Source: a virus
Length of the DNA stretch: 23,250 bases
Strand: one strand, 5' to 3'
IMG/VR virus record: IMGVR_UViG_3300030110_004154
Location: 1-23,250 of that record
In this document: one piece after another, positions 21,954 through 23,250 of the stretch
Position numbering within the stretch: position 1 is the stretch's first letter
Layout of the letters: every line of letters begins with the position of its first letter
Notes under the pieces: generated by a model
What the model was told of the DNA's origin: nothing
The model's database searches: none
The model's input: the letters and a program-made list of their open reading frames with translations, nothing else
Made by a program: the position numbers and the translations under genes

Positions 21954-22144
21954 TTCTTTCGACCCTTGGCTGCCATTTTAGCCATGCCTTTCTTTCCGTA
22001 TGTCTTGCGCCCAATAAATGCCGCCAAGGCCTTTGACCCTACGGCTTTAGATAGCGCAGCGAACCGCTTGCCATCACCAGGTTTAGACGTCTTCTTCGCC
22101 TTCTCATACATCTTCATGGCGGCTTTTTTGCGTGAACCTGGCAT
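21950..22144 (-). CDS. Small basic protein, phage-associated, function unknown
   Basis: 64 residues from the ATG at 22144; AGGAG, overlapping the upstream stop, lies about 6 nt upstream. The protein is strongly basic (Lys/Arg about a third). It has a core of the form DGKRFAALSKAVGSKALAAFIGRKTYGKK and an end MAAKGRKK. I recall this core (RF.AL...A..AWIGR..YGK) as common in small proteins of diverse phages, with no assigned function. Basic charge and position beside the capsid genes suggest nucleic-acid contact or packing inside the head, which is inference. Confidence 0.6.
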   Translation of the reverse strand: MPGSRKKAAMKMYEKAKKTSKPGDGKRFAALSKAVGSKALAAFIGRKTYGKKGMAKMAAKGRKK

Positions 22145-22153
22145 GGCTTTCTC

Positions 22154-22450
22154 CTAACAGTTCCATTTACGGAGTGACTTGTTTATGCGGCTCTTGGGGT
22201 CACGAGCCGTCTTCTTGCTGGTAAGCTTTTTCTTCATACCTTTCATGCGCGCACAAAATCGGTCCCGCCGCTTACCACCCTCTGGCTGTGGGCGCTTAAG
22301 GTCAGACCCTGGATTCTCTTTCTCGTAAGACTTGCGACCCTTTTCGTTGAGTCCGCCTGACGGGTCTTTCCCCTCTTTACGAGTCCACGCAGCGGTCTTC
22401 TTGCGCTTACCCATAAGACGCTTCGCTGCATCTTTGCGTGCTCGTGCCAC
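22154..22450 (-). CDS. Small basic protein, DUF6321-like
   Basis: 98 residues from a GTG at 22450, preceded by AGGAGG with 5-nt spacing. Sequence pattern: TAAWTRKEGKDPSGGLNEKG, RKSYEKENPGSDLKRPQPEG, KRRDRFCARMKGM, SRINKSLRKWNC. This set of blocks (RKEGK.P.GGLN, FCARM.GM, the terminal RKWNC) fits a family I know as DUF6321, common near capsid and portal genes of aquatic phages; function unknown. It is very basic and contains two cysteines, so DNA binding or metal binding is possible but not shown. It is the first gene after the capsid terminator. Confidence 0.65.
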   Translation of the reverse strand: MARARKDAAKRLMGKRKKTAAWTRKEGKDPSGGLNEKGRKSYEKENPGSDLKRPQPEGGKRRDRFCARMKGMKKKLTSKKTARDPKSRINKSLRKWNC

Positions 22451-22468
22451 GGGGACCTCCTAAAGGAA

Positions 22469-22492
22469 GGGGGGCCGAAGCCCCCCTTTTTT
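22469..22492 (-). terminator. Hairpin terminator or attenuator after the major capsid gene
   Basis: On the minus strand a 7-bp GC stem (GGGGGGC and GCCCCCC) with a UUCG tetraloop lies just after the capsid stop, preceded by six A and followed by UUCCUUU. The UUCG loop suggests this orientation. The trailing U-tract is interrupted, so termination is probably partial and would lower expression of downstream genes relative to capsid. On the plus strand the same hairpin (22469-22486) is followed by six U, so it may also stop antisense transcription. Confidence 0.7.
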
Positions 22493-22500
22493 AGTGCAAC

Positions 22501-23250
22501 CTAGTTGTATCCGATGAGGATGCAGTTGTTATTGGGATGCTTTGCAACAACATTCCAATACCAACGATAGTAACCCTCAAACGCATCGCTGTTTCCAACT
22601 CGCGAGAGGACGTTTCCATCAAGGTCAGCAAACCCAGGCGACTGAAGCTCGGTCAGGCACCAGGAGTCTTTGCGCATGAAAATCATGGCGCGACGGTGAC
22701 AGGCGCGGCTCGTGCGAATTGGCACACCGGCAAACGCGATGTCCAAGAACGAACCGTCACCCTTAGCCTTGGTTCCAGCGGGGTTCATCTGGATAGTCGC
22801 GTTAAGGATTCCGATATAAGCCTGACGGTCAACAGGGTTGAGCAGGATAATATCGGGAGCCTCTCCACCACCACCGGGAAGCGTTCCGCCACCGGCACCA
22901 GGCGTAGCCTGCGGGTCAAGGTCAACAGCGTCCATAAGAGCAGTCATGCGCGGAAGCGCAAGAACCGCTCGGCCCTGGTCGCGAGGCGCTGCAAACGTCA
23001 CGCCGCCCGGAACATTCACCTGGACGTGTCCACGCAACGACGGAGCTGCACCATCGGCAGCAACCGCAGGCACGGCAGTTCCGTCCTGAACATTCCGCGT
23101 AACACCGTAGTGTGCCGCCGAAGACAGGTTGGTGTAGATTCCATTCGCTTCCGCAAACGTAGCAACAGTCACCGCACCAGCGGCAGCCGGAAGGAGGCCT
23201 GGGTTAAGTGCGCTGTTGTTCACTCCTACTGGCGCATTGGCATTATCGAC
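22501..23250 (-). CDS. Major capsid protein, C-terminal part (partial, cut by right edge)
   Basis: The frame is open from the window end at 23250 to the stop at 22501 (249 residues visible). A GTG at 23223 has no Shine-Dalgarno and lies in a continuing open frame, so I do not take it as the start. The C-terminal region has the pattern of HK97-fold capsid proteins of podoviruses: APDIILLNPVDRQAYIGIL, GSFLDIAFAGVPIRTSRA, MIFMRKDSWCLTELQSPGF, then YYRWYWNVVAKHPNNNCIL. A Gly/Pro-rich insert lies before it (TPGAGGGTLPGGGGEAPD). It assembles the icosahedral head. The downstream hairpin suggests capsid is made in excess over the rest of the late operon. Confidence 0.75.
   Translation of the reverse strand, partial: VDNANAPVGVNNSALNPGLLPAAAGAVTVATFAEANGIYTNLSSAAHYGVTRNVQDGTAVPAVAADGAAPSLRGHVQVNVPGGVTFAAPRDQGRAVLALPRMTALMDAVDLDPQATPGAGGGTLPGGGGEAPDIILLNPVDRQAYIGILNATIQMNPAGTKAKGDGSFLDIAFAGVPIRTSRACHRRAMIFMRKDSWCLTELQSPGFADLDGNVLSRVGNSDAFEGYYRWYWNVVAKHPNNNCILIGYN

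Noticed and set aside
23221-23223. GTG at 23223 as start of the capsid gene
   Set aside because: The frame stays open to the window edge, no ribosome-binding site precedes it, and the visible part is only the C-terminal portion of a capsid protein.
1-23250. CRISPR arrays, insertion sequences, attachment sites, tRNA genes
   Set aside because: No spaced direct-repeat arrays, transposase or integrase genes, or tRNA cloverleaf patterns were seen on either strand.

Overview
The window is a piece of a tailed bacteriophage genome, almost entirely coding. The virion genes fit a short-tailed (podovirus-like) phage: portal, head-tail adaptor and a large beta-propeller nozzle-type protein, then a set of three probable ejection proteins, and no tape measure or tail-tube genes. 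A Gram-negative host is indicated by a small lipoprotein with the form of an outer-membrane spanin beside a zinc-peptidase endolysin and a holin. No integrase, repressor or tRNA was seen. The genus cannot be named from this sequence. Several small proteins resemble ones I associate with aquatic podoviruses, but that is recollection and not proof.

Layout. (1) 1-584, minus strand: a gene cut by the left edge, with a C-terminal module like phage helicase loaders. (2) 585-717: divergent promoter region with a -35/-10 pair for the leftward gene, a perfect TTGACA -35 for the rightward genes and an overlapping inverted repeat. (3) 718-2749, plus strand: an early operon of a small helical protein, a Gp157-family protein, a Rad52/Sak-like annealing protein and a single-stranded DNA-binding protein. 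Between the first two genes lies a 175-nt non-coding stretch with strong RNA secondary structure (about 1030-1165). The operon ends at an intrinsic terminator (2896-2922) lying inside the coding sequence of the opposing gene. (4) 2746-23250, minus strand: one late operon read right to left. Its order is major capsid protein (cut by the right edge), a hairpin terminator or attenuator, two small basic proteins, a small membrane protein, a glycine-rich protein, portal, adaptor, nozzle/propeller, three probable tail or fibre proteins, the putative ejection trio of 219, 614 and 1968 residues, M15 endolysin, membrane/coiled-coil protein, holin, o-spanin and three small orphan genes.

The late genes are tightly coupled. 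Most neighbours share ATGA, TAATG or TGATG stop/start overlaps or lie within about 10 nt. The 50-nt gap after the capsid gene, which holds the hairpin, is the only larger one. No stretch over 300 nt lacks a gene; the longest non-coding stretches are 585-717 and 1015-1189.

The most unusual feature is the early-operon intergenic RNA. It has a 15-bp stem (two G-U pairs) directly abutting a possible H-type pseudoknot. Its apical loop carries 13 nt perfectly complementary to the Shine-Dalgarno region of the first early gene. Functions are inferred from sequence patterns and gene order; no database search was run.
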